The translations under genes and the position numbers were made by a program. 64,000 bases of DNA, taken from Streptomyces sp. 35G-GA-8. Lineage in GTDB: Bacteria > Actinomycetota > Actinomycetes > Streptomycetales > Streptomycetaceae. The notes beneath the pieces were generated by a model. That model searched no databases. It had not been told where the DNA came from and was given only the letters and a program-made list of their open reading frames with translations. Where the stretch lies: the NCBI RefSeq assembly GCF_023534745.1, contig NZ_JAMHJQ010000004.1:261608-325607 (forward strand). Reading direction: 5' to 3'. Below, in pieces: positions 1 through 9,481 of the stretch (its first letter is position 1; each line of letters opens with the position of its first letter).

Positions 1-43
1 GACGGCGCTGCTGAGCCTGCGGCTGCCACGGAAGATCGGCTGA
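1..43 (+). CDS. 3' end of an upstream coding sequence (partial)
   Basis: The first 43 bases read as an open frame ending in TGA at 41-43 and encode a basic C-terminus (TALLSLRLPRKIG). This looks like the cytoplasmic tail of a membrane transporter, but too little is visible to name a family. An 18-bp hairpin follows at 101-142, as expected after the end of a gene. Confidence 0.35.
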   Translation, partial: TALLSLRLPRKIG

Positions 44-100
44 GCAGCGAAGTCCGGCCGGGCACGGAAGTCCGGCCGGGCCGGCGCGGTACACGCTCAT

Positions 101-142
101 GGCCGTGGGCCCGGATCATCTCGGTGATCCGGGCCCACGGCC
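101..142. terminator. Bidirectional hairpin terminator
   Basis: A perfect 18-bp inverted repeat (101-118 and 125-142) with a 6-base loop TCTCGG lies between the end of the plus-strand partial gene and the stop codon of the minus-strand DUF6243 gene. It probably serves both convergent transcripts. There is no T-run, which is usual for Streptomyces terminators. Confidence 0.75.
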
Positions 143-157
143 TATGGCTGGAGTACG

Positions 158-385
158 TCAGTCCTGCGCGGCGGCGCCGTCGGTGCCTTCGGCCGCGTCG
201 TCGCTGCGCACGGTGCCTTCCTGGCCGAGGGCGCGCTCACGCATCTTGCGCAGCAGCTCCTGCTTGTGGTCGGCGGATGCCTTGCGATTGGCGTCGCGCG
301 CGGGGGCGCTGGCCTGCGGGTCGGTACGGGCCAGCTTCTTGCGCTGTCCGCCGACGCCGAGAAGGTTGTTACGGCTTTTTGCCAT
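158..385 (-). CDS. DUF6243 family small basic protein
   Basis: This 75-residue protein begins MAKSRNNLLGVGGQRKKL, the hallmark N-terminus of the actinobacterial DUF6243 family. It is rich in Lys, Arg, Ala and Gln, has no membrane segment and is probably largely helical or disordered. The ATG at 385 is preceded on the minus strand by GGGAGAA at a good distance. Its function is unknown; the charged composition is compatible with nucleic-acid or ribosome association, but that is only inference. It is convergent with the gene at the left edge and divergent from the aldo/keto reductase. Confidence 0.85.
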   Translation of the reverse strand: MAKSRNNLLGVGGQRKKLARTDPQASAPARDANRKASADHKQELLRKMRERALGQEGTVRSDDAAEGTDGAAAQD

Positions 386-557
386 GGGGTTCTCCCGAAG
401 CGATGAGAAGTGATCTGCGGATTCGTCGGTGGGGGGCGGAGCATCGCCGCCGCGCTCTCACTCGTAGATCTGGAAGAACATGCCCGTGACGCTACCACCG
501 GGCAGGGCCGGGACGTAACGCATTTTTGGCGGACACCAGACACGTGAACAGATGAGT

Positions 558-583
558 GATGACAGATATTGAAATCTGTCATC
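558..583. promoter_or_regulatory. Putative TetR operator upstream of the aldo/keto reductase
   Basis: GATGACAGAT and ATCTGTCATC form a perfect 10-bp inverted repeat separated by ATTGAA, 50 bases before the aldo/keto reductase start. The GACAG-N10-CTGTC core recurs in front of the TetR gene at 1727-1746. The pairing suggests the adjacent TetR protein binds both sites. Confidence 0.7.
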
Positions 584-633
584 GCCCATGCCATGGTTGT
601 TGTGCCACTCAGGATCCGCAGGGAGGAACCCTC

Positions 634-1653
634 ATGAACGCCATCCCCACGCGCCCCCTCGGCCGCTCAGGACCCCGCGTCTCCGCCCTCGGACTCGGCT
701 GCATGGGCATGTCCGGCGCCTACGGGCAGGAAGACCTGGACCGCGCCGAGTCCATCGCCACCATCCACGCCGCTCTGGACGCGGGCGTCACCCTGCTCGA
801 CACAGGCGACTTCTACGGCATGGGCCATAACGAGCTGCTGATCGGCGAAGCCCTGCGCACCGCCCCGGCCGGCGCCCGCGAGCGGGCCCTCACGAGCGTC
901 AAGTTCGGCGCCCTGCGCGATCCGGAGGGCGGGTGGAGCGGTTACGACGGCCGTCCGGCCGCCGTGAAAAACTTCGCCGCGTACTCCCTCCAGCGCCTCG
1001 GCACCGACCACATCGACATCTACCGGATCGCCAGGGTCGACCCGGACGTCCCGATCGAGGAGACCGTCGGCGCCATCGCCGAGCTGATCCGGGCCGGGCA
1101 TGTGCGTCATGTCGGGCTCTCCGAGGTCGGCGCCGACACCATCCGCCGGGCAGCCGCCGTCACCCCGGTCGTCGACCTCCAGATCGAGTACTCACTGCTC
1201 TCGCGCGGCATCGAGGACGAGATCCTGCCGGCCGTCCGCGAGCTGGGCATCGGCGTCACGGCGTACGGAGTGCTCTCGCGCGGACTGATCAGCGGGCACT
1301 TCACCCGCGACCGGCAGCTGTCCCCCGCCGACTTCCGCGCCATGAGCCCCCGGTTCCAGGGCGACAACCTCCGGCACAATCTCGGGCTGGTCGAGTCGCT
1401 GCGGAAGATCGCCGAGCAGAAGGGGGTCTCGGTCGCCCAGATCGCCATCGCCTGGGTGCTCTCGCGGGGCGAGGACATCGTGCCGCTCGTCGGCGCCCGC
1501 CGCCGTGACCGGCTGACCGAGGCCCTGGGCGCGCTGGACCTCACGCTGGACGCCGGTGATCTGGCCGCCATCGAGCGCGCCGTACCGTCCGATGCCGCCG
1601 CCGGGGACCGCTATCCGGCCGGACAGATGAGGCACCTCGACAGCGAGCGCTGA
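634..1653 (+). CDS. Aldo/keto reductase
   Basis: This 339-residue soluble protein has the (beta/alpha)8 aldo/keto reductase pattern: PLGRSGPRVSALGLGCMGMS at the N-terminus, catalytic Asp56 and Tyr61 in LLDTGDFYG, and Lys90 in TSVKFG. The family reduces aldehydes or ketones with NADPH. The tetrad position that is usually His, in a QHR-type motif, reads IAR here (Ala133), as remembered for a related subgroup, so its chemistry may differ from classical members. The start at 634 is chosen because GGAGG lies 7 bases upstream; the frame is open further 5' but would run over the operator. The TetR gene downstream probably controls it. The substrate is unknown. Confidence 0.88.
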   Translation: MNAIPTRPLGRSGPRVSALGLGCMGMSGAYGQEDLDRAESIATIHAALDAGVTLLDTGDFYGMGHNELLIGEALRTAPAGARERALTSVKFGALRDPEGGWSGYDGRPAAVKNFAAYSLQRLGTDHIDIYRIARVDPDVPIEETVGAIAELIRAGHVRHVGLSEVGADTIRRAAAVTPVVDLQIEYSLLSRGIEDEILPAVRELGIGVTAYGVLSRGLISGHFTRDRQLSPADFRAMSPRFQGDNLRHNLGLVESLRKIAEQKGVSVAQIAIAWVLSRGEDIVPLVGARRRDRLTEALGALDLTLDAGDLAAIERAVPSDAAAGDRYPAGQMRHLDSER

Positions 1654-1714
1654 CGAGCGCGGCAGCGCCGACCGGCGCGGAGGGGAGGACCGCCCGCCGG
1701 AGACCACCCCGTCG

Positions 1715-1746
1715 CCTGTCGGACCTGACAGGTAGTGTCATCTGTC
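1715..1746. promoter_or_regulatory. Nested operator-like inverted repeats before the TetR gene
   Basis: Two overlapping repeats occur here: CCTGTC-N6-GACAGG (1715-1732) and GACAGGT-N6-ATCTGTC (1727-1746, one mismatch). The second has the same GACAG-N10-CTGTC geometry as the operator at 558-583. The layout fits autoregulation of the downstream TetR gene. Confidence 0.6.
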
Positions 1747-1783
1747 GCATCCGCCGTACGAGCCATGAAAGGTCGGGCGCCCC

Positions 1784-2371
1784 ATGGCCACCGAGCCCCT
1801 GACCGCAGAGCGCATCCTCGAAGCCACCGAGGAGGTGCTGCGTCGCTACGGCCCGGCGAAGGCGACGGTGGTCGATGTGGCCCGGGTCCTGGGCGTCAGC
1901 CATGGCAGTGTCTACCGCCACTTCCGTACGAAGGCGGCGCTGCGGGAGGCGGTCACCGCGCGCTGGCTGAGCCGTACGGAGAGCGTGCTGGCCCGGATCA
2001 TGGAGGGGGAGGCCGAGCCGGGCCCGGAGAAGCTGCGCGGCTGGCTGCTGGCGCTGTTCGACACCAAGCGGCACAAGGCCGGGGACGACCCGGAGCTGTT
2101 CGCCACCTTCTCCGTACTCATCGACGAGAGCAGCGATGTGGTCGACGCGCATCTGTCGGAGCTGGCCCATCAGCTCACCAGGATCGTCGAAGAGGGCGTG
2201 CGCGAGGGCGAGTTCGTGGCGGCGGACCCGGCGAGCACGGCCGGGGCGGTCTTCGCCGCCACGGCCCGTTTCCATGACCCGGCGTACGCGCCGGAATGGC
2301 GAAAGCCCACCATCGACGCCGAGTTCACCGCCGTGTGCGAGCTGTTGCTGCGCGGGCTGCGGGCGGACTGA
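1784..2371 (+). CDS. TetR/AcrR family transcriptional regulator
   Basis: This 195-residue protein has an N-terminal TetR helix-turn-helix at about residues 9-55: RILEATEEVLRRYGPAKATV, then VDVARVLGVSHGSVYRHFRT. A helical ligand-binding domain follows. Such proteins are dimeric repressors released by small molecules. It lies directly after the aldo/keto reductase, and both genes carry the same inverted-repeat motif upstream, so it likely represses both. The inducer is not predictable. The ATG at 1784 fits the start of the family domain. Confidence 0.9.
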   Translation: MATEPLTAERILEATEEVLRRYGPAKATVVDVARVLGVSHGSVYRHFRTKAALREAVTARWLSRTESVLARIMEGEAEPGPEKLRGWLLALFDTKRHKAGDDPELFATFSVLIDESSDVVDAHLSELAHQLTRIVEEGVREGEFVAADPASTAGAVFAATARFHDPAYAPEWRKPTIDAEFTAVCELLLRGLRAD

Positions 2372-2390
2372 GGGCCCCGCTCACGTCCCG

Positions 2391-2597
2391 TCAGTCCGCG
2401 GCCGGGTCCACGGTCGCCTGGTGGGCCTCGGTGAGATGTTCCTCCGCCTTGAGCCAGGGCAGGAACTGCGCCCCTTTGCGCCAGCCGCAGGTGTCGCAGA
2501 TCAACGACCGCTGCACACCCGCCTTCTGAACGCGTACGACATGCTCGCGCCCATGCTGATCCCATCTCCTGACCGTGCTGGTGGTCGTGGCCGGCAT
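2391..2597 (-). CDS. Small CxxC-containing protein
   Basis: This 68-residue protein is hydrophilic and carries one CDTCGW motif in its centre, followed by a helical stretch ending in HLTEAHQ. The pattern resembles half of a zinc ribbon with C2H2-like spacing (CxxC, then HxxxxH), so zinc binding is plausible. It ends 19 bases past the convergent TetR stop. I believe similar proteins occur beside glyS in other Streptomyces. Its function is unknown. Confidence 0.7.
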   Translation of the reverse strand: MPATTTSTVRRWDQHGREHVVRVQKAGVQRSLICDTCGWRKGAQFLPWLKAEEHLTEAHQATVDPAAD

Positions 2598-2640
2598 GAT
2601 CCCCGCCTCCCTGGTAGGTCCCCGCCCAGTCTGCGACGAG

Positions 2641-2669
2641 GCCCCCGGTTCCGCGGGGGAACCGGGGGC
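2641..2669 (-). terminator. glyS terminator hairpin
   Basis: A perfect 12-bp stem (2641-2652 and 2658-2669) with a 5-base loop lies just downstream of the glyS stop on the minus strand. Confidence 0.8.
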
Positions 2670-2731
2670 TTCGAGTTACGAACGTGACCCGCCGTTCAGT
2701 GTGGGTTGTCCGCGTCCGTGGTCAGCGAGTG

Positions 2732-4114
<1,383 letters not shown>

Positions 4115-4221
4115 GGTGCTCTCTTCATTACGACGACGACGAACGGCGAATGCTTCAGATTAGCGGCGGCCGCACCCCTTGGATCAAATCGGTGCGGGGT
4201 AAGAGAGATCTCCGACCCTTG

Positions 4222-4260
4222 TTGACAATCGTTTCCACTTTTGTTGAAAATGACAGTCAT
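4222..4260 (+). promoter_or_regulatory. znuA promoter with two Zur-like boxes
   Basis: Two related 16-mers lie 22 bases apart: TTGACAATCGTTTCCA (4222-4237) and TTGAAAATGACAGTCA (4244-4259). Both resemble the actinobacterial Zur box (TGAAAATNATTTTCA type). TTGACA at 4222 and GAAAAT at 4246 can serve as -35 and -10 with 18-bp spacing, placing the transcript start at about the znuA ATG. Zur bound to either box would block the promoter. Confidence 0.65.
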
Positions 4261-5254
4261 GAACGCAAGACGTCTGATACCGACCGCCACTCTCGCCGGC
4301 GCGGTCACCCTCGGCCTGGTGGCCCTGTCCGCCTGCTCCTCCTCCGACGCCGCCACCGGCACGAAGAGCGGCGGCAAACTCGCGGTGACCGCGTCGTTCT
4401 ACCCCATGCAGTTCCTGGCCGAGCGAATAGGCGGCGACCACGTCTCCGTCACCACGCTCACCAAGCCCGGCGTGGAGCCGCACGACCTGGAACTCACCCC
4501 CCGGCAGGCCGCCCAGCTCGGCGAAGCCGATGTCCTCCTCTATCTCAAGGGCATCCAGCCCGCCGTGGACGAGGCCATCACGCAGTCCGGTGTGAAGAAC
4601 ACCGTCGACGCGACCTCCCTCACGACGCTGGAGAAGCACGGCACCGAGGTCGGCCACTCCCACGAGGAGGGCCATGGGGACGAGCACGCGACCGAGGAGG
4701 GCCACTCCGCCGGCGAGGAGGACGCCCTGGCCGGCAAGGACCCGCACATCTGGCTTGACCCGGTGAAGTACGCCGAGGTCGCCAAGGGTGTCGGCGCCTC
4801 CCTGGAGAAGGCGGACCCGGACAACTCCGCCGCGTACCGGAAGAACACCGACGCGCTGGTGAAGGAGCTCGGCGGCCTGGACACCGCGTTCAGGCAGGGC
4901 CTCGCCGACACCACCACCAAGACCTTCATCACCACCCACTCCGCCTTCGGCTATCTCGCCGAGCGCTACGGTCTGACGCAGGAGGGCATCGCGGGCCTCG
5001 ACCCCGAGTCGGAGCCCAGCCCCGCCCGGATGAAGGAACTGAAGACCATCGCGGAGCACGACAAGGTCGGCACCGTATTCTTCGAGACGCTCGCCAGCGA
5101 CAAGACCGCCAAGACCGTCGCAGCGGACTCCGGACTGAAGACCGACGTCCTGGACCCGCTGGAGGGAATTACGGACAAGTCCAAGGGCGATGACTACATC
5201 GAGGTCATGAACGCCAACCTCACCGCGCTGCGGACGGCACTCGGCGCGAAGTGA
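4259..5254 (+). CDS. znuA: Zinc ABC transporter substrate-binding lipoprotein
   Basis: This 331-residue lipoprotein captures zinc outside the membrane and passes it to the ZnuB/ZnuC importer. It has a signal peptide ending in the lipobox LSAC (Cys26). Probable metal ligands are His75 (EPHD), His163 (DPHIWLDP) and His227 (TTHSAFGYL). A His/Glu-rich loop at about 127-154 is typical of zinc-specific members and may act as a zinc sensor. I chose ATG 4259 because the promoter would make the mRNA leaderless there; ATG 4250 is the alternative. It heads the znuA-znuC-znuB-zur cluster. Confidence 0.93.
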   Translation: MNARRLIPTATLAGAVTLGLVALSACSSSDAATGTKSGGKLAVTASFYPMQFLAERIGGDHVSVTTLTKPGVEPHDLELTPRQAAQLGEADVLLYLKGIQPAVDEAITQSGVKNTVDATSLTTLEKHGTEVGHSHEEGHGDEHATEEGHSAGEEDALAGKDPHIWLDPVKYAEVAKGVGASLEKADPDNSAAYRKNTDALVKELGGLDTAFRQGLADTTTKTFITTHSAFGYLAERYGLTQEGIAGLDPESEPSPARMKELKTIAEHDKVGTVFFETLASDKTAKTVAADSGLKTDVLDPLEGITDKSKGDDYIEVMNANLTALRTALGAK

Positions 5255-5300
5255 GGCCCGCGAAGTGAAACAGTCGGCAGCAGTATCGGAGGCGCCCGAC

Positions 5301-6119
5301 ATGGCGACGGTGGAGAGCGGCCAGACCGCTGAGGCGGCACAGCGGACGCCGGAGCGGGGCTCCGCACCGGTCATCACCGTCCGGGGCGCGCGGGCCACGC
5401 TCGGTGCGCGCCCCGTGCTGCGCGGCATCGATCTCACCGTGCACAGCGGTGAGGTCGTCGCCCTGCTCGGCGCCAACGGGTCCGGCAAGTCCACCGCCGT
5501 ACGCTCGGTGATCGGACAGGTACCGCTGACGGACGGCGAGATCACGCTCTTCTCGACCCCGCTGCGCCGCTTCCGGGACTGGGCTCGCGTCGGCTACGTA
5601 CCGCAGCGCACCACCGCCGCGAGCGGGGTGCCCGCGACCGTGCGCGAGGTCGTCGCCTCCGGCCGGCTGTCCCGTACGAGGTTCGGCCTGCCCGGCAAGG
5701 CCGACCGGGCGGCCGTCGAGCGGGCCATCGAGCTGGTCGGGCTCACCGACCGCGCCAAGGACTCCGTGGAGGCCCTCTCGGGCGGCCAGCACCAGCGCGT
5801 GCTGATAGCCAGGGCGCTCGCCGCCGGACCCGAACTGCTGATCATGGACGAGCCGATGGCGGGCGTCGATCTGGCCAGCCAGGAGATCCTCGCGGCCACT
5901 CTGCGTGAACAGGTCGCGGCCGGTACGACGGTTCTGCTCGTCCTGCACGAACTCGGCCCGCTGGAGCCGCTGATCGACCGCGCGGTGGTGCTGTGCGACG
6001 GCTGTGTGGTGCACGACGGGCCACCTCCCCGGGCGGTCGGCCAACATGCCCTGCCCGGCCACGATCACGTTCATCCGCACGCGGCCGGCGAGCCGCTTCG
6101 CACAGGACTGCTGACCTGA
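5301..6119 (+). CDS. znuC: Zinc ABC transporter ATP-binding protein
   Basis: This is the ATPase that powers zinc import. It shows Walker A GANGSGKST, signature motif LSGGQHQRV, Walker B LLIMDEP and the switch His in LVLHE. The final 20 residues are His-rich (GHDHVHPHA). ATG 5301 is preferred because GGAGG lies 8 bases upstream; a GTG at 5265 in the same frame would add 12 residues. It follows znuA by 46 bases and ends two bases before znuB, so the genes are surely co-transcribed. Confidence 0.92.
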   Translation: MATVESGQTAEAAQRTPERGSAPVITVRGARATLGARPVLRGIDLTVHSGEVVALLGANGSGKSTAVRSVIGQVPLTDGEITLFSTPLRRFRDWARVGYVPQRTTAASGVPATVREVVASGRLSRTRFGLPGKADRAAVERAIELVGLTDRAKDSVEALSGGQHQRVLIARALAAGPELLIMDEPMAGVDLASQEILAATLREQVAAGTTVLLVLHELGPLEPLIDRAVVLCDGCVVHDGPPPRAVGQHALPGHDHVHPHAAGEPLRTGLLT

Positions 6120-6121
6120 CC

Positions 6122-7036
6122 ATGGAAATACTCCAGACCGCCTTTATGCAGCGCGCGCTGATCGCGGCCGTACTGGTCGGCATCACCGCCCCCGCCGTCG
6201 GCATCTATCTCGTCCAGCGCCGCCAGGCCCTGATGGGCGACGGCATCGGCCATGTCGCGATGACCGGGGTCGGTCTCGGCTTCCTGCTCTCCACCAGCGC
6301 GATCTGGACGGCGACGCTGGTCTCGGTCGCCGGCGCCGTCACGATGGAGCTGATCAGGGCGTACGGCCGCACGCGCGGCGACATCGCGCTGGCGATGCTC
6401 TTCTACGGCGGTATGGCGGGCGGTGTCCTGCTGATCAACCTCGCGCCGAACGGCTCCAACGGCAGCCTCAGCACCTATCTCTTCGGCTCCCTGTCGACGG
6501 TCTCGCCGGCGGACGTGACCGCGATCTCGCTGCTCGCCGCCTTCGTGGTGCTGGTCACCGTGGGGCTGCGGCGGCAGCTCTTCGCGGTCAGCCAGGACGA
6601 GGAGTTCGCCCGTGTCACCGGACTGCCGGTGCGGGCGCTGAATCTGCTGATCGCGGTCACGGCCGCGGTGACGGTCACCGTCGCCATGCGGGTGGTGGGG
6701 CTGCTGCTGGTCAGCGCGCTGATGGTGGTGCCGGTCGCGGCGGCCCAGCAGATCACCCGGTCCTTCGTGGTCACCTTCGTGCTGTCCGTCGTGATCGGTA
6801 CGGCGGTGACGCTGGCCGGCACGGTCACCTCGTACTACCAGGACGTGCCGCCCGGCGCGACGATCGTGCTGATCGCGATCGGTGTCTTCGTGGTGCTGAC
6901 CGCTCTCGCGGCCCCTCTCGCGAGACGCAGGGCCCGCGCGCTGCGGGCCGCCGAGGCCGCGGGCGCCCCGGACGTGGCGGCGCCGGACGTGGACGTGCCG
7001 GCCGCGCGCCGGGCCCCGGGTGATGTCACGGTCTGA
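6122..7036 (+). CDS. znuB: Zinc ABC transporter permease
   Basis: This 304-residue ABC-3 family permease has about eight hydrophobic helices and the family motif LMGDGIGHVAMTGVGLG near residues 37-53. It forms the membrane channel for zinc. It starts two bases after the znuC stop, indicating translational coupling. The last 40 residues are a charged, Ala/Pro-rich cytoplasmic tail. Confidence 0.92.
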   Translation: MEILQTAFMQRALIAAVLVGITAPAVGIYLVQRRQALMGDGIGHVAMTGVGLGFLLSTSAIWTATLVSVAGAVTMELIRAYGRTRGDIALAMLFYGGMAGGVLLINLAPNGSNGSLSTYLFGSLSTVSPADVTAISLLAAFVVLVTVGLRRQLFAVSQDEEFARVTGLPVRALNLLIAVTAAVTVTVAMRVVGLLLVSALMVVPVAAAQQITRSFVVTFVLSVVIGTAVTLAGTVTSYYQDVPPGATIVLIAIGVFVVLTALAAPLARRRARALRAAEAAGAPDVAAPDVDVPAARRAPGDVTV

Positions 7037-7120
7037 CCGCGAGCCGGTCACGAACTGGCAGAATGGCCCGTGGGAAGCGGGCAACGCCCGTGGGACACGG
7101 GCAGAGGCAAGGAGGCACCT

Positions 7121-7561
7121 GTGACGACTGCGCCCAGCGGTGGATCAAGCGCGGCCCCCGTGCGCGGCCGATCGACCCGCCAGCGCGCCGCGGTGGCGGC
7201 GGCGCTCGACGAGGTGGATGAGTTCCGTAGCGCGCAGGAGCTCCACGACATGCTCAAACACCGTGGTGACTCGGTCGGTCTGACCACGGTCTATCGCACC
7301 CTGCAGTCCCTCGCCGACGCGGGCGAGGTCGATGTGCTGCGCACGAACGACGGCGAGTCGGTCTACCGGCGCTGCTCGACCGGCGACCATCACCACCATC
7401 TCGTCTGCCGGGTCTGCGGAAAGGCCGTCGAGGTCGAGGGCCCGGCGGTGGAGCAGTGGGCCGAGATGATCGCCGCGCAGCACGGCTATGTCGGGGTGGC
7501 GCACACGGTGGAGATCTTCGGTACGTGCGCGGAGTGCGCGGCGGCGGTCGCGAAGAACTAG
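7121..7561 (+). CDS. zur: Zinc uptake regulator, Fur family
   Basis: This 146-residue repressor binds zinc and shuts off zinc import genes. It has an N-terminal winged helix (about 17-85) with GLTTVYRTLQSLADAGEV, a His run at 90-93, and CxxC pairs at Cys96/99 and Cys136/139 for the structural zinc. GTG 7121 is preceded by AAGGAGG. It is the last gene of the znu cluster, as in other Streptomyces. Its stop codon TAG lies inside the CTAG target site of the inserted repeat that follows. Confidence 0.93.
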   Translation: MTTAPSGGSSAAPVRGRSTRQRAAVAAALDEVDEFRSAQELHDMLKHRGDSVGLTTVYRTLQSLADAGEVDVLRTNDGESVYRRCSTGDHHHHLVCRVCGKAVEVEGPAVEQWAEMIAAQHGYVGVAHTVEIFGTCAECAAAVAKN

Positions 7562-7734
7562 GGCGTGTATCGAAAGTCCCGCCTGGCTCGCGGCGTCCGG
7601 CACGCACGCTCGCTGCGTTGTCGGAGTCGTCCAAGTAGCTCCGCTACGAGGACGATCCTCCGCCTTGCGATCGCACGCACCGGACACCGCGAGCCCCGCC
7701 CTGCGGGCGGACGGCGCTACTTTCGATACACGCC
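7562..7734. mobile_element. 173-bp MITE-like inverted-repeat element
   Basis: The element has perfect 16-bp terminal inverted repeats (GGCGTGTATCGAAAGT and its complement) and is flanked on both sides by CTAG (7558-7561 and 7735-7738), a probable 4-bp target duplication. Further internal arms pair (GGCTCGCGGCGTCCGG with one mismatch), so the whole unit can fold into a long cruciform. It encodes no transposase and resembles a non-autonomous derivative of an insertion sequence. Transcribed, it would form a large hairpin on the zur mRNA. Confidence 0.8.
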
Positions 7735-7758
7735 CTAGTGCCTGTTTCAGGCGCGTTG

Positions 7759-7797
7759 GGTCGTCGTACGGGCTCGCCATCAGACCGTACGACGACC
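7759..7797. terminator. Hairpin between zur and uppS
   Basis: A perfect 13-bp inverted repeat, GGTCGTCGTACGG (7759-7771) and its complement (7785-7797), with a 13-base loop. It sits between convergent genes just before the uppS stop. Confidence 0.7.
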
Positions 7798-7807
7798 GCG
7801 GCGCGTA

Positions 7808-8641
7808 TCAGCCCTGCTGCTCCGCCTGTTCCGCCTGGTCCTCGTTGGGCAGCGCCCCGCCGAAGCGCCGGTCCCTGGACGCGTACTCCAGACACGCCCG
7901 CCACAGATCGCGGCGGTCGAAGTCCGGCCACAACACGTCCTGGAAGACCATCTCGGCGTAACTGCTCTGCCAGATCAGATAGTTGGACGTGCGCTGCTCA
8001 CCGCTGGGGCGCAGGAAGAGATCCACGTCCGGCATGTCCGGGTAGTACAGATACTTGGCGAACGTCTTCTCATTGACCTTGGACGGGTCGAGCTTGCCGG
8101 ACGCGACATCGGCGGCGAGCGCCTGCGCGGCATCCGCGATCTCCGCGCGGCCACCGTAGTTGACGCAGAAGTAGAGCGTCATGGCGTCGTTGTCCCGCGT
8201 CTGCTCCTGGGCGACCTGGAGCTCCTGGACGACGGACTTCCACATCTTGGGCATCCGGCCCACCCAGCGGATCCGGATCCCCAGCTCGTCCATCTCGTCG
8301 CGGCGGCGGCGGATGACATCGCGGTTGAAGTTCATGAGGAAGCGGACCTCGTCGGGGGTCCGCTTCCAGTTCTCGGTGGAGAAGGCGTACAGCGAGAGGT
8401 TCTTGACGCCCATCTCCAGACAGCCCTTGAGCACGTCGAGCACAACGCCCTCGCCGACCTTGTGGCCCTCGGTGCGCGGCAGACCGCGCTCCTTGGCCCA
8501 GCGGCCGTTGCCGTCCATGACACAGGCCACATGCCGTGGCACCAGCTCGCCGGGGATCTTCGGCGGGCGCGCACCGGAGGGATGCGGTTCCGGCGTCTTG
8601 TACTCGCGGCGGGAACGCCCCATGATTCCGCGTCGTGCCAT
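7808..8641 (-). CDS. uppS: Isoprenyl (undecaprenyl-type) diphosphate synthase
   Basis: This 277-residue cis-prenyltransferase condenses isopentenyl diphosphate onto an allylic primer to make the polyprenyl diphosphate lipid carrier for cell-wall synthesis. The catalytic motif [16 protein letters not shown] starts at about residue 41 with Asp43. [20 protein letters not shown] and [18 protein letters not shown] are conserved C-terminal motifs. It lies just downstream of recO on the same strand with a 21-base gap and probably shares its transcript. Confidence 0.95.
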   Translation of the reverse strand: MARRGIMGRSRREYKTPEPHPSGARPPKIPGELVPRHVACVMDGNGRWAKERGLPRTEGHKVGEGVVLDVLKGCLEMGVKNLSLYAFSTENWKRTPDEVRFLMNFNRDVIRRRRDEMDELGIRIRWVGRMPKMWKSVVQELQVAQEQTRDNDAMTLYFCVNYGGRAEIADAAQALAADVASGKLDPSKVNEKTFAKYLYYPDMPDVDLFLRPSGEQRTSNYLIWQSSYAEMVFQDVLWPDFDRRDLWRACLEYASRDRRFGGALPNEDQAEQAEQQG

Positions 8642-8662
8642 GCGCTCTCGTCTCCCGGTTTC

Positions 8663-9412
8663 CTAGTTCTTCTCTACGTATCTGAGCGAGCGCAGCCCGC
8701 GCTCCAGGTGCCAGTGCAGATAGGCGGACACCAGTCCGCTGCCCTCCCTGACATGCCGTGCCTCGCACGCGTCCGCCGTGTCCCAGTCGCCGGTCAGCAG
8801 CGCGCTGAGCAGTCCGACCGCCTCAGCCGAGGGTACGACGCTGCCGGGCACCCGGCAGTCGCCGCAGATGACACCACCCGCCGCGACCGAAAAGAAACGA
8901 TTCGGCCCATGGAGTCCGCACTTCGCGCAGTCGTCGAAGCTCGGCGCGTAGCCGTTGACGGCGAGGGAACGCAGCAGGAAGGCGTCCAGGATCAGATGGG
9001 GCGCGTGCTCACCGCGCGCGAGCGTACGCAACCCGCCCACCAGGAGCAGATACTGCTGGACGGCCGGCTCGCCCTCGTGGTCGGTGAACCGCTCGGCGGT
9101 CTCCAGCATGGCGGTGCCCGCCGTGTAGCGGGCGTAGTCGGTGACGATGCCGCCGCCGTAAGGGGCGATGGTCTCGCTCTGCGTGCACAGCGGCAGCCCG
9201 CGTCCGACGAGATCGCTGCCGCGCGCGAAGAACTGCACATCGACATGGGAGAACGGCTCCAGCCGCGCCCCGAACTTCGATTTTGTCCGCCGTACCCCCC
9301 GGGCGACGGCGCGGACGCGGCCGTGGCCGCGGGTCAGAAGCGTGATGATGCGATCGGCCTCACCGAGCTTCTGGGTGCGCAGCACAACGCCGTCGTCCCG
9401 GAACAGACTCAT
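8663..9412 (-). CDS. recO: DNA repair protein RecO
   Basis: RecO helps load RecA at gaps in the RecFOR pathway. This 249-residue protein has the OB-fold N-terminus (SLFRDDGVVLRTQKLGEADRI) and a zinc site formed by Cys162/Cys165 (CAKC) and Cys183/Cys186 (CGDC). Start at ATG 9412 gives the family N-terminus; ATG 9421 would add three residues. It is upstream of uppS on the same strand. Confidence 0.95.
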   Translation of the reverse strand: MSLFRDDGVVLRTQKLGEADRIITLLTRGHGRVRAVARGVRRTKSKFGARLEPFSHVDVQFFARGSDLVGRGLPLCTQSETIAPYGGGIVTDYARYTAGTAMLETAERFTDHEGEPAVQQYLLLVGGLRTLARGEHAPHLILDAFLLRSLAVNGYAPSFDDCAKCGLHGPNRFFSVAAGGVICGDCRVPGSVVPSAEAVGLLSALLTGDWDTADACEARHVREGSGLVSAYLHWHLERGLRSLRYVEKN

Positions 9413-9481
9413 GGGGGCCATTGTCCCGCATGCGCGGACACCCCTCGGCCTCCCGCTCGCCCCGGTCCGCCCTGGGCGGGC

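Noticed and set aside
4184-5545. Long minus-strand ORF opposite znuA and znuC
   Set aside because: It is an antisense shadow with Arg/Gly/Val-rich composition and no family resemblance.
7562-7734. Small non-coding RNA gene after zur
   Set aside because: The strong fold is explained by terminal inverted repeats and a target duplication, which point to a mobile element; no independent promoter was seen.
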